Notes: a model not told the origin generated them from the sequence alone. A stretch of DNA of 7,331 bases from an uncultured Actinoplanes sp. (GCA_934667465.1 CAKUMG010000267.1:1-7331); one strand, 5' to 3'; positions 1 through 7,315 are shown, numbered from the stretch's first letter. A program made the numbers and translations.

Positions 1-221
1 AGGGCCGTGCCCTGATCGACCATCTCGCGGGCACGGGCCGCGAGACGCAGCTGGTAGCGGGAGTACCGGCGGTGGCCGCCGGTCGAGCGGAACGGGGTGA
101 TCAGTTTCGCTTCGTCCAGGCGGCGCAGGAAGTCCTGCGAAGCGCCGGTGATCTCCGCGGCACGGCCCATGGTGTAGGCGGGGTAGTCGTCGTCGCCGAA
201 CATGTCGTCGGATCGGGCCAT
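1..221 (-). CDS. MerR-family transcriptional regulator, N-terminal part (runs off left edge)
   Basis: A DNA-binding regulator; only the first 73 codons are inside the window. The product begins MARSDDMFGDDDYPAYTMGR. A MerR-type helix-turn-helix lies at about residues 17-36 (YTMGRAAEITGASQDFLRR), and the wing follows at about 45-56, containing GGHRRYS and then a YQLRLAARARE helix. This pattern (TMGRAAE, LITPFRS, GGHRRYSRYQL) is familiar from small actinobacterial MerR proteins. The effector region lies outside the window, so ligand and targets are unknown. The start is well supported: AAGAGG sits five bases before the ATG. A perfect GC-rich stem-loop lies just upstream of that ribosome binding site. 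The gene is in the same direction as rny but about 670 bases from it, so it probably has its own promoter. Family call is firm; the regulon is not inferable. Confidence 0.9.
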   Translation of the reverse strand, partial: MARSDDMFGDDDYPAYTMGRAAEITGASQDFLRRLDEAKLITPFRSTGGHRRYSRYQLRLAARAREMVDQGTA

Positions 222-240
222 ATATACCTCTTCATGACGA

Positions 241-268
241 GGGCCCCGGCGCGGATGCGCCGGGGCCC
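241..268 (-). promoter_or_regulatory. Perfect 12-bp stem-loop in the leader of the MerR gene
   Basis: Bases 241-252 and 257-268 are exact reverse complements around a four-base loop (GGAT on the plus strand, ATCC in the minus-strand RNA). All 12 pairs are G-C. It ends about 10 bases before the AAGAGG ribosome binding site of the MerR gene and has no T-run on either side. There is no room for a promoter between hairpin and start codon, so an RNA from any upstream promoter would carry this hairpin in its 5' leader. It may act as an attenuator or RNA stabiliser, or be a U-tract-free terminator of read-through from upstream. The structure is seen directly; its role is inferred. Confidence 0.6.
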
Positions 269-294
269 AGGGTTACGGACAAAAACACCATTTA

Positions 295-310
295 CCGACA
301 GGTTCGTCGG
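295..310. promoter_or_regulatory. Possible operator: short inverted repeat upstream of the MerR gene
   Basis: CCGAC and GTCGG form a five-base inverted repeat around a six-base centre (AGGTTC). On the minus strand it lies between a weak -35-like ACGACA and a weak -10-like TAAATG, spaced 18 bases. MerR proteins usually bind palindromes inside the spacer of their own or target promoters, so autoregulation is possible. The promoter elements match consensus poorly, so this is only a candidate. Confidence 0.15.
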
Positions 311-875
311 GTTGTCGTATCCGCACCTACCGCCGTCGGCGGCTGAGGGTGCGAGGATCGCATATGCGTGACCGGAGACCACCTCTCGTTCGATGGAAAC
401 TGCGGTGTCCGCCCCGGAACTGAGACTTCATCCTGGTGGCGGGCGATCCAACGGTGTCAGGCCCTCCCTTTTCTCTGCTTCATTTCCTCGACGTGCTGTC
501 GTGCCGCTCGCCGGCGACGGAGCCCCACGCGACTTCATGGCCCCGCACACGTGCGACGAGCTTCTCTTGCCAGGCTGAGCCCCGAACGTGCCTCGGCCCA
601 TCCCGATGTGCCCTGACCTGGAACAACGCCAGGGGCTTGTCGTGCTCTTGCGTCACTGCTGTCTTGCTCACAGCTGCGGCGATCGAATTTCCGCCGCGGG
701 CCGAGCGAGCCACGGAAGGGTCCGGGCCCTGCTTGACGCTCGGCCTGAGTCGTCAGCTTCGTTCACTGATCTGTGCTCTCAACACCGATAACGTTAGCCA
801 GCGCCGGACAGGATGTCTAGTACCGCCGACCTAGATTTTCTCAGTGACGCGCAGGGTTTCGGCTCGCGTACAGAG
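311..875. other. Gene-free interval between rny and the MerR gene
   Basis: No convincing gene was found. Open frames here are short, cross each other, and encode Arg/Ser/Cys-rich products with no recognisable motif or ribosome binding site. The only notable structure is an inverted repeat at 676-681 / 692-697 (GCGGCG / CGCCGC, ten-base loop), which could fold in RNA from either strand. Promoter elements for the MerR gene are expected near 280-400 on the minus strand, but none matches consensus well. Confidence 0.5.
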
Positions 876-889
876 CGGAGCGGGCTCCG
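876..889 (-). terminator. Weak hairpin directly after rny
   Basis: CGGAG and CTCCG pair around a four-base loop, beginning two bases after the rny stop codon. The stem is only five pairs and no T-run follows on the minus strand. It may help end rny transcription or protect the 3' end, but it could also be chance in GC-rich DNA. Confidence 0.25.
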
Positions 890-890
890 A

Positions 891-2615
<1,725 letters not shown>

Positions 2616-2698
2616 CTCGCCGGTTCTCCCTTCACCGCGCCGGGGCGCGAACCGTGGTGCGCAGGGTGCGCGGGTGAGGGATGCCCGACCAAAGGCGG

Positions 2699-2833
2699 CT
2701 ACCGCAGTGCGGCCCGGTACCGGTTCCGGGGAGGGCGGATGCCACTGGTGGTGGCGTCCTGCACTTCCGCACCGATGAAGGCCCGCGGGTGGAACTCGTC
2801 GTCGCCCGTGCGGTCCGCGGGCCACGACGTCAT
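2699..2833 (-). CDS. Possible small protein of 44 residues, overlapping the preceding small frame
   Basis: Not recognised. This frame starts at an ATG that shares four bases (ATGA) with the stop of the 69-residue frame before it, a typical sign of translational coupling, and ends 83 bases before rny. The product begins MTSWPADRTGDDEFHPRAF and is mixed in composition, unlike most GC-rich shadow frames. By hand count about 39 of 44 codons end in G or C, a level typical of genes in this window. There is no clear ribosome binding site of its own, no membrane segment and no known motif. The same frame stays open upstream of the ATG, so the overlap could be chance. It could instead be part of a long untranslated rny leader. 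Confidence 0.27.
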   Translation of the reverse strand: MTSWPADRTGDDEFHPRAFIGAEVQDATTSGIRPPRNRYRAALR

Positions 2834-3039
2834 CGAGAGGCGGCGATCAGCGCCCCGCGGGCAGGCTTCCCCACCCGGCCGGGGCCGGTTCGGGGCGGTT
2901 CTTCCCGCGGCGGGCTCATCGCCCGGATACCCGTCAGCGCCTCCCTCTGCTCGGTGCCGGACACTTCTGCCCGGCGCCGGCCTGCGGTGGCCTGCCGGGG
3001 TCGCCTCCCCTCGCGGGGCATGTCTATGACCGCCGCCAC
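2830..3039 (-). CDS. Possible small basic protein of 69 residues upstream of rny
   Basis: Not recognised. A GTG start is preceded by AGGGAG with five bases between GGAG and the start, a good ribosome binding site. The product begins MAAVIDMPREGRRPRQATAG and is rich in Arg, Pro and Gly, with no hydrophobic stretch and no known domain. About four fifths of its codons end in G or C, only modestly above what this base composition would give by chance. Its stop overlaps the start of the next small frame by four bases. A promoter candidate lies about 190 bases upstream. If real, it would be the first gene of a unit ending in rny; if not, the stretch is leader RNA. Confidence 0.22.
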   Translation of the reverse strand: MAAVIDMPREGRRPRQATAGRRRAEVSGTEQREALTGIRAMSPPREEPPRTGPGRVGKPARGALIAASR

Positions 3040-3229
3040 GGGGTCTCCCTGCGGTCCCGTCCGGGAACACAGGCTGCCCCGCCACGGGTGGCCGTCACCG
3101 GTCCGGAACGGCGCGCTGACGGCGATGGCCTCGCTGGTCGCCCGCTCGGGATCGGAAGTGATGCGTAAAAGTAATGCGATCTATGTTGTGCCTGTAGCCT
3201 GCGATGGTCGAACAAACCTTGGTAACGCG

Positions 3230-3259
3230 AGGCTAGGTCGCGGAAGCCGCATCGGTCAA
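3230..3259 (-). promoter_or_regulatory. Candidate housekeeping promoter driving the rny unit
   Basis: On the minus strand, TTGACC (3259-3254) and TAGCCT (3235-3230) are separated by 18 bases, a good fit to the vegetative sigma factor (HrdB/SigA type) consensus TTGACA and TANNNT. Transcription would start near 3223, about 75 bases beyond the stop of the membrane-protein gene and roughly 600 bases before the rny start. The local sequence is less GC-rich than its surroundings. It is the best promoter match found in the window. Confidence 0.45.
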
Positions 3260-3308
3260 GGACTCATGATTCGGCAGCTGATGGGACGTTCGGCACAGAT
3301 GCGCTCAC

Positions 3309-3333
3309 GCCCTGCTCACGGACGCCCCAGGGC
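3309..3333 (-). terminator. Possible hairpin after the membrane-protein gene
   Basis: GCCCTG and CAGGGC pair around a 13-base loop, beginning four bases after the stop codon at 3337. The stem is short and has no following T-run, so termination is only suggested by its position ahead of the candidate rny promoter. Confidence 0.3.
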
Positions 3334-3336
3334 AAT

Positions 3337-4443
3337 TCAGGCGTAGCGGGACCAGACGTCGCGCACCGGCTCCCAGCTCTCGCCGGTGCCTTCCTTCCAG
3401 TAGGCGAGCAGATAGGCCGCGACGGGGGCCGTGCTGTCGTCCCACCAGATGCCGGCGACGGTCCGGCCGGAGACCTGGTACGCGTACTCGATGTACTTGC
3501 CGTTCATCTGGCCCGACGGAGCGGCCTTGTCCGCCTCCGCGGCCACGCCGGGGGTCAGCTCGCGCGCGTCGACGTTCTGGCCCAGCGTTGTCACGCGCGC
3601 CTTGTCCCGGTCGGCGCCCGACGCATACTCCACGAAGATGACGCTCAGCGCGTCGAGCTCGCAGCGGACCCGGGTCTTCTCGCCCTTGTTGAGGGACGGG
3701 CCGCCCTTGTCACCGCTGCGCGAGCAGCCGGACAGCTGCGGCAGCCATTTCTGCGCGACCGGGGCCAGCGCGCCGGTGAACTTGGGGCCGTTGACGGCGA
3801 TCTGGTTCTGCTCGTAGAGGCCCGCGGAGGCGCTGGGGCCGGCGCTCGGGGTGGGTGACGCGGCCGGCGCGGGCGCGGCCTCGGGGGCGGTGGCGCGGCC
3901 GGCGAAGAACCCGCCGGTGCCGAAGAGGAGCAGCCCGGCGACCAGGCCGGCCGCGGCGGGGACGAGGAAGCGGCTCTTGGGCTTCTGGGGGGTCGGCTCG
4001 ATGCGGGGGCCGGAGCCGTAGCCGAAGAGGTCGGCGGGGGGCGGGGCACCGAAGTCGTAGTTGGTGGGGGCGGCGCTCAGGCCGTACTGGTCGACGGCGG
4101 CGCCGCTGACCGGGCCGGCACCGCTGACCGGGCCGGCACCGCTGACCGGGCCGGCACCGCTGACGGGGCTCGCGCCGCTGGTCGGGTAGGTGCCGGCGCC
4201 GCTGGTCGGATAGGTGCCCGCGCCGCTGGTCGGGTGGTCCTGGGGCGGGCCCGGGGTCTGGAACGGGCCGTAGGCGCGGGGCTGCCCCGCGGGCGGACCG
4301 TAGTGCTGCGGGGGGCCGGGCTGGGGCGGCACCTGGCCCTGCTGCGACCGGGGGTCTCCCGGCTCCGGCTGGTAGGGCGCCTCCGGGCCGTTGCCGGCCT
4401 GGGCTGCTCCGTACGTGTGGTCCGTACCGCTCACCGGACCCAT
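3337..4443 (-). CDS. Single-pass membrane protein with repetitive Pro/Gly-rich cytoplasmic tail; function unknown
   Basis: Family not recognised. The 368-residue product has three parts. Residues 1-157 are low-complexity, rich in Pro, Gly, Gln, Ser and Tyr, including tandem TYPTSGAG (about 78-90) and GPVSGA (about 92-115) repeats. One membrane helix lies at about 159-182, preceded by QKPKSR, which predicts the tail inside the cell and the C-terminus outside. After an Ala/Pro/Ser linker (183-208), residues 209-368 form a non-repetitive domain with two cysteines (C240, C261) that could form a disulfide, and several Trp and Tyr residues near the end. Such proline-rich tails on membrane proteins are common in Actinobacteria and may be protein-interaction or phosphorylation regions. 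The ATG used has GAGGGG directly against it; a GTG three codons in (4434) would be better spaced, giving 365 residues. A strong terminator-like hairpin upstream suggests a separate transcript from the LPVTG gene. Confidence 0.85.
   Translation of the reverse strand: MGPVSGTDHTYGAAQAGNGPEAPYQPEPGDPRSQQGQVPPQPGPPQHYGPPAGQPRAYGPFQTPGPPQDHPTSGAGTYPTSGAGTYPTSGASPVSGAGPVSGAGPVSGAGPVSGAAVDQYGLSAAPTNYDFGAPPPADLFGYGSGPRIEPTPQKPKSRFLVPAAAGLVAGLLLFGTGGFFAGRATAPEAAPAPAASPTPSAGPSASAGLYEQNQIAVNGPKFTGALAPVAQKWLPQLSGCSRSGDKGGPSLNKGEKTRVRCELDALSVIFVEYASGADRDKARVTTLGQNVDARELTPGVAAEADKAAPSGQMNGKYIEYAYQVSGRTVAGIWWDDSTAPVAAYLLAYWKEGTGESWEPVRDVWSRYA
4105..4224. repeat. In-frame tandem repeats within the membrane-protein gene
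   Basis: The 18-base unit GCTGACCGGGCCGGCACC occurs three times exactly at 4105-4122, 4123-4140 and 4141-4158, with a diverged fourth copy at 4159-4176. Two near-identical 24-base units follow at 4177-4200 and 4201-4224, and the start of a third is at 4225. Both unit lengths are multiples of three, so copy-number change would lengthen or shorten the cytoplasmic tail (GPVSGA and TYPTSGAG repeats) without breaking the frame. Confidence 0.9.
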
Positions 4444-4575
4444 CCCCTCGGCTGTGCTGAATGTCCGCGCCGGGCCCGTCGGGCCACCGGCCGTCCCGGC
4501 CGTCCGGCCTGGAACTACGAGCTTGCAGGTTACCAGCCGGTCGCTTCCGAGGCGGTCCGGCGGATCTACGGACAG

Positions 4576-4614
4576 CGATGGGCCCGTAGCCCTGAGCGGA
4601 CTACGGGCCCATCG
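4576..4614 (-). terminator. Perfect 14-bp inverted repeat, probable terminator of the LPVTG gene
   Basis: CGATGGGCCCGTAG (4576-4589) and CTACGGGCCCATCG (4601-4614) are exact reverse complements around an 11-base loop; a G-T and an A-T pair at 4575/4615 and 4574/4616 can extend the stem. It lies about 60 bases beyond the stop of the LPVTG gene and about 130 bases before the start of the next gene. No T-run follows on the minus strand, as is common for actinobacterial terminators. Confidence 0.7.
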
Positions 4615-4643
4615 TTATGGAGCTGTCATCTTGATCGTGTCCG

Positions 4644-4661
4644 GGGCGGCGCACCCCGCCC
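4644..4661 (-). terminator. Secondary GC-rich hairpin after the LPVTG gene
   Basis: GGGCGG and CCGCCC pair around a six-base loop, 15 bases after the stop codon. An outer ATCTTG (4628-4633) / CAAGAT (4671-4676) pair touches the stop codon. The stem is shorter than that of the hairpin at 4576-4614 and probably plays a minor part. Confidence 0.3.
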
Positions 4662-4675
4662 GGCCTCGAGCAAGA

Positions 4676-5521
4676 TCAGGCGTTGGCGCCCTCGGGGCGA
4701 CGGCGACGGGTGACGAGCACGAGGCCGACACCGCCGGCCAGGATCGCCGCGCCGACACCGGCCACGGTCACGACGTCCGCGCCGGTCACCGGCAGGCCGC
4801 CACCGCTGGTGCCGCTGGCGTTGACGTAGCCGCCGGAGGTCCCGTTGCCAGTCCCGGTGCCGTTCCCGGTGCCGCTGCCACCGGTGGAACCGTTGCCGCC
4901 GGTGCCGTTGCCGCCGGTGGAGCCGTTGCCACCGGAGCCGTTGCCACCGGAGCCGTTGCCACCGTTGCCACCACCGGAGCCGTTGCCGCCGTTGCCACCA
5001 CCGGAGCCGTTGCCGCCGTTGCCACCACCGGAGCCGTTGCCACCATTGCCACCGTTGCCGCCGCCGTTCGACGGGTCGGTCGGGTTGCCGCCGCCGCCGT
5101 TGCCGCCGCCGGGGACCTCGCCACCGGGCGTGCCCGGGTTCGCCGGCTGCTCCGGCTCCGGCTCCGGCTCGGGGTCCGGGTTGGTCGGCTGCTCCGGCTC
5201 GGGCTCGGGCTCCGGTTCGGGCTCGGGCTCGGGCTCCGGCTCGGGCACCTCGGGCTCGGGGTCGGGGTCCGGGTTCGTCGGCTCGTCGGGGTCGCCCGGG
5301 TCACCCGGGTCGGTCGGGTCCTCGACCTGGGCCTTCACGTCGTCGGCCGCGGTGTCGCCCGGCTCGAGCAGCACAACGGTCTTCGCCGAGACCTCGGCGG
5401 CGGGCGCCGCGGTGGCGGCAGTGGCCCCCGCGAGAGCGGCCACGCCGACGGAGCCGATGATGGCGCCCAGGCGCGCGGCGAAGCGCACGCCACGACGGCG
5501 GGCGAGCTGATTGGTACGCAT
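4676..5521 (-). CDS. LPXTG-type cell-wall-anchored surface protein with low-complexity stalk
   Basis: A secreted protein predicted to be cut by a sortase and joined to peptidoglycan. The 281-residue product begins with an Arg-rich Sec signal (MRTNQLARRR) and hydrophobic core at about 16-38, with cleavage likely near residues 39-42. A short unique segment follows (43-67), then Asp/Pro and Pro-Glu dipeptide repeats (68-126), then a Gly/Asn/Ser/Thr-rich region (138-232). The C-terminus is a complete sorting signal: LPVTG at 243-247, a hydrophobic helix at about 249-270, and the basic tail TRRRRPEGANA. No folded binding or enzyme domain is visible, so the visible role is as a wall-linked stalk or spacer. 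The partner sortase is not in this window. The ATG has GGAGG three bases upstream, and the signal peptide starts right there. Terminator-like hairpins follow the stop. Targeting is clear; biological function is unknown. Confidence 0.93.
   Translation of the reverse strand: MRTNQLARRRGVRFAARLGAIIGSVGVAALAGATAATAAPAAEVSAKTVVLLEPGDTAADDVKAQVEDPTDPGDPGDPDEPTNPDPDPEPEVPEPEPEPEPEPEPEPEPEQPTNPDPEPEPEPEQPANPGTPGGEVPGGGNGGGGNPTDPSNGGGNGGNGGNGSGGGNGGNGSGGGNGGNGSGGGNGGNGSGGNGSGGNGSTGGNGTGGNGSTGGSGTGNGTGTGNGTSGGYVNASGTSGGGLPVTGADVVTVAGVGAAILAGGVGLVLVTRRRRPEGANA
4826..5110. repeat. Gly/Asn/Ser-coding repeats in the LPVTG gene
   Basis: This stretch encodes residues 138-232 of the surface protein. At its core a 27-base unit encoding NGSGGGNGG is repeated three times in tandem (about 4958-5038), followed by shorter NGSGG and NGSTGG units. 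All are multiples of three bases, allowing in-frame length variation by slippage or recombination. Confidence 0.85.
5141..5266. repeat. Pro-Glu dipeptide-coding repeats in the LPVTG gene
   Basis: Simple six-base repeats (GGCTCG and GGCTCC on the plus strand) encode alternating Pro and Glu at about residues 86-127, interrupted by QPTNPDPE. Together with the Gly-rich block they give a long acidic, extended spacer between the signal peptide and the wall anchor. Confidence 0.85.
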
Positions 5522-5551
5522 GGTCCTCCCCGTTGTTCAGACTTGCTTTCG

Positions 5552-5570
5552 TCCGGCTGCAGACGCCGGA
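5552..5570 (-). promoter_or_regulatory. Small hairpin in the LPVTG gene leader
   Basis: TCCGGC and GCCGGA pair around a seven-base loop about 30 bases before the start codon of the LPVTG gene. It may sit in the 5' leader. The promoter could not be placed with confidence, so its role is only suggested. Confidence 0.2.
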
Positions 5571-6053
5571 TACGTAGTCCGGACGAGCAGGCTACCGGCA
5601 AGAGGGCCTTTGCTCCATCCACCGCTGACAATACGCGGCAGCTCAGGCCATGGACCGCGAGAAATGCGTCGCCACGGCAGCCGACAACATGGACACACCG
5701 TGACCCCGCCACGACGACCGGCAGCCTCAGCAGGCCCGCTACGTGGTCATCGGGGCACCGGCACTGCCTGGGAAGGCATTCTTTGCGCGCTACCGGAGGA
5801 CCCGGTTGCGTTCAGTGACGAACTCGCCCCGAAAAGCGGGCAGCCGCGCGAAACACAAAGTTATCCAACTGTTTCTTTCGCCGGGACGGCCCCGGCCCGT
5901 CGTCACGCCCCGAACCGGCCCGTCGACACCCATTTCGCACAGTTCATACGCGACCCCCATGGCGTCGAACCAATGCGGACTCCGCCCCGAAATGTCCCAT
6001 GTGAATGAACGCGCCACCAACCCACGACCGGAAGGACGCACGGCGCGTCCACG
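5571..6053. other. Gene-free interval between recX and the LPVTG gene
   Basis: No convincing gene was found. The longest minus-strand frame (6041-5790) has no ribosome binding site and uses codons rare in this GC-rich setting (AGA, ATA, TTG) near its end. A less GC-rich patch at about 5835-5880 is the likeliest place for a promoter of the LPVTG gene, but no consensus pair stands out. No riboswitch was recognised. Confidence 0.45.
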
Positions 6054-6806
6054 TCAGTCGTCCTGGTGCTCCGCAAGCGCGTCGGCATCGATCTGATCGG
6101 CGAACTCGGCCGCCTCGGCATCCCGATGGGCCAACGCCTCCTTGACCACCCGGAACGCCACCCCCGCCGGATACCCCTTGCGAGCCAGCATCCCCACGAG
6201 CCGCCGGAAAACCTGATCAGGTGTCCCCGTCGCTGTCCGCAGCTTGCGATCGACAAGTGCCCGAGCGGTAGCCGCCTCTTCGTCCTCGTCGAGCGTCTCC
6301 AGTGCTTCGCTGGCAACCTCGGCCTCGACCCCATGCCGCCGCAGCTCATTGGCCAGCGCCCGCCGAGCCAACCCACGCCCCTGATGACGGCTCGTCACCC
6401 AGGCCCGAGCAAACGCGGCGTCATCGATGATGCCCACCTCGTCATACCGGTCGAGCACCTCGGCGATCACCTCGTCGGAAATCTCCTTACGAGCCATGAC
6501 CTTGGCCAACTCAGCCCGAGTCCGGGGCCGCACGGCAAGCTGCCGCATGCAGATCTCGCGGGCCCGCTCGGACTCGCTCTGCTCCTCAGCCTGCCCCCGC
6601 CGAGCCGCCGCCTCATCCTCCGGCGTCCCACTGAGCCGATAACCCCCCGGCCCAACCGCCCCGCCCGAAAGCCCCGACCCGCCCCCGCCGTCCTCACGCC
6701 GCCCACCACGACGACGCCCCCGAGCGGAACCGCCCTCTTCCCCCTCAGAACGAGGCGGAATCGCATCCCACCCCCGCCCAGAACGAGCCCCACGTCGCCC
6801 AACCAC
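6054..6806 (-). CDS. recX: Regulatory protein RecX
   Basis: RecX binds RecA filaments and tunes their activity in homologous recombination and the SOS response; it acts in the cytoplasm. With the GTG start used here the product is 250 residues. Residues 1 to about 75 are a basic, Gly/Arg-rich extension (begins VVGRRGARSGRGWD) of low complexity. The RecX three-helix repeats follow: ICMRQLAVRPRTRAEL at about 85-100, the hallmark IIDDAAFARAWVTSRH at about 126-141, GRGLARRALANELRRHGV at about 143-160, and the last repeat with RRLVGMLARKGYP at about 201-213. A TTG eight codons upstream is also open but has no ribosome binding site; AGAGG lies ten bases before the chosen GTG, so the exact start is uncertain. 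In Actinobacteria recX normally follows recA, which is not visible here and may lie beyond the right edge. Confidence 0.93.
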   Translation of the reverse strand: MVGRRGARSGRGWDAIPPRSEGEEGGSARGRRRGGRREDGGGGSGLSGGAVGPGGYRLSGTPEDEAAARRGQAEEQSESERAREICMRQLAVRPRTRAELAKVMARKEISDEVIAEVLDRYDEVGIIDDAAFARAWVTSRHQGRGLARRALANELRRHGVEAEVASEALETLDEDEEAATARALVDRKLRTATGTPDQVFRRLVGMLARKGYPAGVAFRVVKEALAHRDAEAAEFADQIDADALAEHQDD

Positions 6807-6858
6807 CGCGGACCCGCCTCTCAGCCCCAACGCCGAGCTCTAACCGCCCAGCCGAAAT

Positions 6859-7040
6859 CCAACCGGCCGTCAGGCCGAATCCTCCACGCCGAACCGTCCC
6901 GCCGAGCCAACCGGCCGTCAGGCCGTCCCCAACCGGCCGTCAGGCCGACCCCAAGCCATAACGCCTAGCCCAACCGCGCAGCCCGACTCCAACCGGCCGT
7001 CAGGCCAAACCCTCACGCCAACCCAACCGGCCGTCAGGCC
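6859..7040. repeat. Cluster of five identical 18-bp palindromic repeats upstream of recX
   Basis: CCAACCGGCCGTCAGGCC occurs exactly at 6859-6876, 6907-6924, 6929-6946, 6989-7006 and 7023-7040, all in the same orientation. Start-to-start distances are 48, 22, 60 and 34 bases. Each copy holds a small inverted repeat, GGCC TGAC GGCC in the minus-strand sense, which becomes five pairs in most copies. Copies 1 and 5 are also both followed by GAATCC. Degraded relatives beginning AACCGCCCAGCC or AACCGCGCAGCC lie between them (about 6842, 6972 and 7060). The cluster occupies most of the gap before recX. Confidence 0.92.
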
Positions 7041-7123
7041 GAATCCAACACCGCGCCCAACCGCCCAGCCCAGCCCCTCACACACATCCCGGCCCCCGTC
7101 GGCCCCCGGCCTCGGGAAGACCC

Positions 7124-7149
7124 CGGCCGGACCGAAACCGGTCCGGCCG
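7124..7149 (-). terminator. Strong 11-bp hairpin ending the transcript upstream of recX
   Basis: CGGCCGGACCG (7124-7134) and CGGTCCGGCCG (7139-7149) pair perfectly around the loop AAAC (GTTT in the minus-strand RNA). It begins 11 bases after the TGA at 7163-7161, the position expected for a terminator of a minus-strand gene. There is no T-run. It would separate recX from whatever lies upstream. Confidence 0.65.
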
Positions 7150-7160
7150 CAGAACACCCC

Positions 7161-7315
7161 TCAGAAGTCGACCGGAGGGAGCTCCGGCCCGCCCGCAGCA
7201 TCGCCCGCCCGCCGTGAAAGGCCGTCAGCGCGTCAGTCACCGGATCCAGCGCGACCTCGATCCCGGAACCGCGCACCAGCCACAACATCTCGATCGCCGA
7301 GGTCATCGAGCGCAC
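7161..7315 (-). pseudogene. Possible disrupted or very small gene at the right edge
   Basis: Not recognised. From a GTG at 7315 (or ATG at 7306) one minus-strand frame runs with nearly every codon ending in G or C and encodes SAIEMLWLVRGSGIEVALDP followed by VTDALTAFHGGRA. From about 7202 the coding-like signal moves to the neighbouring frame, which encodes GDAAGGPELPPVDF and stops at 7161, just before a strong hairpin. One missing base in the GGCGGGCGGGCG run would explain this. Without a shift, the first frame stays open to 7034 and runs into the repeat cluster. A TAA lies just before the GTG, so the gene is either short or damaged twice. The opposite strand is also open here with the same third-position bias, but has no start codon. 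Confidence 0.3.

Noticed and set aside
676..697. Possible tRNA (GATCGAATTTC resembles a T-loop)
   Set aside because: No anticodon arm, acceptor stem or D-loop could be placed around it on either strand; it is more simply a GCGGCG / CGCCGC hairpin.
2616..2825. A 70-codon N-terminal extension of RNase Y
   Set aside because: The extension is Arg/Pro/Gly-rich with poor third-position bias. The ATG at 2615 begins right before the membrane anchor and has its own ribosome binding site.
4391..5818. A 475-codon open frame on the plus strand over the LPVTG gene
   Set aside because: Its Ala/Val/Gly repeats are the complement of the Pro-Glu and Gly-Asn-Ser codons. The minus frame has a signal peptide, a sorting signal and a good ribosome binding site.
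5861..5869. DnaA-box-like TTATCCAAC
   Set aside because: It is a single imperfect match with no cluster of further boxes and no dnaA or dnaN context, so an origin is not supported.
5790..6041. An 83-codon minus-strand frame just after recX
   Set aside because: It has no ribosome binding site, contains AGA, ATA and TTG codons in a high-GC setting, and shows no motif.
5522..6053. Cyclic di-AMP (ydaO-type) riboswitch ahead of the wall-protein gene
   Set aside because: Such riboswitches often precede actinobacterial wall genes, but the conserved core blocks were not found on the minus strand.
6859..7040. CRISPR array
   Set aside because: Repeat units are only 18 bp, gaps vary from 4 to 42 bases, the gaps contain degraded copies of the same repeat, and no cas gene is visible.
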